Origin: Chlamydiota bacterium
Lineage (GTDB): Bacteria; Chlamydiota; Chlamydiia; Chlamydiales; Rhabdochlamydiaceae
Direction of reading: 5' to 3'
Length of the DNA: 5,466 nt
Assembly: GCA_011065235.1 (NCBI GenBank)
Contig: JAAKFB010000134.1
Location: 1 to 5,466, forward strand
Shown: positions 3,369 to 5,466 of the stretch, piece after piece
Numbering within the stretch: the stretch's first letter is position 1
Layout of the letters: the number at the start of each line of letters is the position of its first letter
Notes under the pieces: model-generated
Told to the model about the DNA's origin: nothing
Database searches by the model: none
What the model saw: the letters and a program-made list of their open reading frames with translations, nothing else
Program-made: the position numbers and the translations under genes

Positions 3369-5466
3369 GAAAGCTAATAGAATCCTTCATGGGCACCTCA
3401 TTTCCTTTTTGAGATTCCGGATATTTATACTGAGTCTTTAATTTCTCTGAATAAGCAAGGATTTCTTCTTTGAGAGCTTGGTTTATTTTTTCAAGCTTGA
3501 GTGCATTTGTGAGATAGAGAAAGCCATCCTGGATGCCATACTCTTTCAGATCAGGAAGAGTCATATCTGGGGCAAAGGGTTGGATTTTTTCAATCAGCTC
3601 TTTAAATTTTTCTGTATCCTCAGGAAGCATGTGTTCTTTGCGCATATTCTCTCCTGTACCGACTGTGCCCCACCATCGTTGATACTGTGACACCAAATAC
3701 TGCCAACCATGCATCGGAAGATGATGGATTTTTAGAACAGCGGAAAGAGAATCCCTCCAAACATGAAGGTTGGCCCCCCAATTTTCCATTTTGAGGTAAA
3801 TGTGTTTGGAACTGTCCCGTGTTTGGATCCGTCCCATCATGACGGTCCCTTGGTTAGCGGGAAGCTGATTAAAATCGTAGCCGAAATGAGAGTAGCCATT
3901 CCACTTCCCCCCCTGAACAGGAATGGCTCGTTCTTGATAATGGGAAGATTCTCTTCCATAAAGGATAGGAAAAAAGAAGTTGAAAAGGCGGTATTCAGGA
4001 TCTTCGATATCTAAAGTTCCTTCTACAAAAGATTCCCCTTTGGTGTCAGCTTGCGCCATGAGTCCCCAGCAAACTGCGTTGAGTTTGTTTTCGAGATTTG
4101 TTCGATCGACAGTTTTGCCTAGGTAAAGATTTTTACGGATTTCAAGCCCTTGTTGAGCTAGAGGTTGTGCTTCTTTTTCGAAATCAATCCTCGGACAAAA
4201 GGCTTCAACATACTTTTGGAATTTCTCCCAATCGATTGCCGTAAGTTCAGGGGGCTCTTCAAGATCAACAGACTCTTCGAGAATAGGCGGTAGCTGAGGG
4301 GGTAAGGGCATAGACTGCTCCGTGAGGGCAGCATTATCTGGGAAAATTTGTTTGGCTACTTGTTTGATTTGCTCGGGTTCTATTGTGAGAGTCTTCTGGT
4401 TTCCATCTTTTTGCGGAGCCTCAGAGCGTGACAAGTCGAGCGAAGTTTTCACTTCCTCTGCGTTCGGGGTGTATTTAATGGTTAGTTGAGGTTCTTGAGT
4501 AGTTTGCTCCACAATAGCATTTGATGTTTGGTCGGAACTTTGTTGAGTTGGGAGAGCTTCAAGAAATTTCTGAAAGTGCTCCAGAGTGGAGGTTTCAGAG
4601 GGGACATTAGACTTTTTGGATATTTGAAGGGGTAAATTCCCGATAGGTTTATTAGTTTGTGGGGGAAGGGGACCAGTTTGGGAAATTAGTTTGGTTAATT
4701 GCTTAATCTGGAAATCTTCCAACAGGCATTCTTCTCTTGTTTTGCCGTCTTGCAGAAAGATTTTCAAAGAGGAAATGGGAGGCAGGGTCTCAAACTGTAC
4801 ACGTATGTTTTCTAGAGTCTTCGGTGATGAGAAATCGAACAGTGTGTTCACGGTATTTCCCTCATGAGAATACGACAAACCGCCAATTAGTTGTTTTTGA
4901 GCACCAAGCGATTGATTCGAAGGGCCGGATGGAGCAGCCCTTACCAATTCTAAAGTTTGAGGGGGGCTCTGTTGATCTAGAGGGTCTTCAACAAATTTCT
5001 GAAGGGGCTCCCGAGTGGAGGGTTCAGAAGTGACAATAGTCTTTTCGGATATTTGAAGGGGTAAGTTCACGATACGTTTATCAATTAGTGGGGAAGGGGT
5101 TGGCCCTGTCGGTGGAGTCTCAGTAGTAGCAGCGGGTCGCTTGAAAAGTGCGAATGCTGCTGCGGCAGTGGTGATCACAGCAGAGACTATGAAATAGAGC
5201 ATCGAATCAGAAAGGGGAGCAGATGCTGGAACTGGAGGAATGACTTTTGGGGCAGAAGTGACAACATCTGGGAAATTGCTAGGGCATGTCGGGTGAACAA
5301 GAACCGAGGGTGTTGAGGGGAGAGGAATGACTTCTGGGGCAGAAGTGAAAACATCTGTGAAATAGCTAGGGCATGCCGGGTTAACAAGAACGGAGGGTGT
5401 CGAGGGGTGAGGAATGACTTCTTGGGCAACAGCGCGGGCATTCGTGACATTGGTCGCGGATGTGGG
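3355..5466 (-). CDS. Large repeat-containing, membrane-anchored protein of unknown function (5' end beyond the window)
   Basis: One frame is open from the right edge to TAG 3355-3357, giving at least 703 residues. The ATG at 5202 looks like a start but has no Shine-Dalgarno. The 88 codons before it have no stop and no ATG, GTG or TTG, and they encode Pro/Ser/Thr-rich repeats, so the gene begins further right. Order: two 29-residue repeats plus partial copies (window residues 5-84, pattern EVIPxPSTPSVLVxPxCPSxF); a transmembrane helix (90-108); a Pro/Gln/Thr-rich region with a duplicated module (LPLQIS at 135 and 278, QIKQ at 253 and 366, PLPPQ at 266 and 387); an acidic linker; and a C-terminal domain (~410-690) with GGKWNGYSHFGYDF, MENWGANLHVW, HHLPMHGW and RWWGTVGTGENMRKEH. 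That domain is rich in Trp, Tyr and His and looks globular; I do not recognise it. Envelope anchoring with a flexible stalk is inference. The gene converges on the four-helix membrane gene, overlapping by 14 bp. Confidence 0.8.
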   Translation of the reverse strand, partial: PTSATNVTNARAVAQEVIPHPSTPSVLVNPACPSYFTDVFTSAPEVIPLPSTPSVLVHPTCPSNFPDVVTSAPKVIPPVPASAPLSDSMLYFIVSAVITTAAAAFALFKRPAATTETPPTGPTPSPLIDKRIVNLPLQISEKTIVTSEPSTREPLQKFVEDPLDQQSPPQTLELVRAAPSGPSNQSLGAQKQLIGGLSYSHEGNTVNTLFDFSSPKTLENIRVQFETLPPISSLKIFLQDGKTREECLLEDFQIKQLTKLISQTGPLPPQTNKPIGNLPLQISKKSNVPSETSTLEHFQKFLEALPTQQSSDQTSNAIVEQTTQEPQLTIKYTPNAEEVKTSLDLSRSEAPQKDGNQKTLTIEPEQIKQVAKQIFPDNAALTEQSMPLPPQLPPILEESVDLEEPPELTAIDWEKFQKYVEAFCPRIDFEKEAQPLAQQGLEIRKNLYLGKTVDRTNLENKLNAVCWGLMAQADTKGESFVEGTLDIEDPEYRLFNFFFPILYGRESSHYQERAIPVQGGKWNGYSHFGYDFNQLPANQGTVMMGRIQTRDSSKHIYLKMENWGANLHVWRDSLSAVLKIHHLPMHGWQYLVSQYQRWWGTVGTGENMRKEHMLPEDTEKFKELIEKIQPFAPDMTLPDLKEYGIQDGFLYLTNALKLEKINQALKEEILAYSEKLKTQYKYPESQKGNEVPMKDSISFLNTD
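4558..4651 (-). repeat. 94-bp dispersed internal repeat of the large gene, distal copy
   Basis: It aligns without gaps to 4987-5080, with about 13 differences in 94. It encodes the second copy of the module containing NLPLQIS followed by a Ser/Thr/Glu stretch and FQKFLE. The flanking protein also shows weaker similarity (QIKQ and PLPPQ blocks in both copies), so the duplicated unit was originally more than 100 residues long. Confidence 0.9.
4987..5080 (-). repeat. 94-bp dispersed internal repeat of the large gene, proximal copy
   Basis: This is the partner of 4558-4651, encoding the first NLPLQIS...LQKFVE block just after the transmembrane helix. The spacing between copies (429 bp, 143 codons) keeps the frame. 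Confidence 0.9.
5239..5325 (-). repeat. 87-bp tandem repeat, copy 2 (29-residue coding unit)
   Basis: This copy differs from the adjacent 5326-5412 copy at about 9 of 87 positions, with no indels. It encodes the EVIPLPSTPSVLVHPTCPSN-type unit. Because 87 is divisible by three, the repeat preserves the frame and also produces a repeated shadow ORF in another frame. A shorter degenerate continuation (KVIPPVPASAP) follows in the protein. Confidence 0.95.
5326..5412 (-). repeat. 87-bp tandem repeat, copy 1 (29-residue coding unit)
   Basis: This is the adjacent copy, encoding the EVIPHPSTPSVLVNPACPSY-type unit. The following bases from 5413 start another copy (AATGACTTCT, then GGGCA) that soon diverges, so the array probably continues or decays toward the gene's 5' end beyond the window. 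Confidence 0.95.

Noticed and set aside
5239..5412. CRISPR array
   Set aside because: The repeats are directly adjacent 87-bp units with no spacers, and they lie in a coding frame.
5187..5450. 87-codon minus-strand ORF with three repeated units overlapping the start of the large gene
   Set aside because: The 87-bp DNA repeat is a multiple of three, so every frame looks repetitive. The frame continuous with the 615-codon stretch downstream is the one that stays open to the edge, and this ORF ends just inside it.

Overview
The window suggests a low-GC, host-associated Gram-negative-type bacterium. My best guess is an environmental member of the Chlamydiota (Simkania- or Rhabdochlamydia-like). 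This rests on the protein style, on an acpS gene next to small multi-pass membrane proteins, and on a large repeat-rich protein of unknown type. It is a recollection-based guess, not a demonstrated placement.

Layout, left to right. (1) Bases 1-158 (+) hold the last ~52 codons of a PIG-L/LmbE-family deacetylase gene that enters from the left. (2) Bases 119-898 (-) hold a TauD/TfdA-type Fe(II)/2-oxoglutarate dioxygenase. It has a strong Shine-Dalgarno and the HxD iron-binding motif, but it ends before the distal His and the 2-oxoglutarate-binding Arg. The two genes collide tail to tail over 40 bp and both look shortened at the C-terminus, as if a deletion had joined two decaying genes. (3) Bases 899-1332 have no gene. 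They contain a 164-bp almost self-complementary element with 35-bp terminal inverted repeats (one mismatch) and three internal hairpins, resembling a MITE or a structured RNA. (4) Bases 1333-2771 (-) hold a two-gene unit: a YacL-like membrane-anchored PIN-TRAM protein, followed with an ATGA stop/start overlap by acpS (holo-ACP synthase). (5) A 90-bp intergenic region with a small palindrome separates this unit from a divergent four-helix membrane protein (2862-3368, +). (6) Bases 3355-5466 (-) hold a long partial gene that overlaps the membrane-protein gene by 14 bp, with each stop codon lying inside the other gene. Its frame stays open to the right edge, so the ATG at 5202 is probably internal. 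The product has at least 703 residues: 29-residue Pro/Ser/Thr tandem repeats, one transmembrane helix, a duplicated Pro/Gln-rich module, and a ~290-residue aromatic- and His-rich C-terminal domain that I do not recognise.

How the parts relate. Only acpS (activation of acyl carrier protein) and the PIN-TRAM protein (putative membrane-tethered nuclease/RNA binder) form an evident co-transcribed unit. The rest is accessory: decaying metabolic genes on the left, a palindromic element in the middle, and a repeat-expanding, probably envelope-anchored protein on the right. The best leads are the palindromic element and the large repeat protein with its orphan C-terminal domain.
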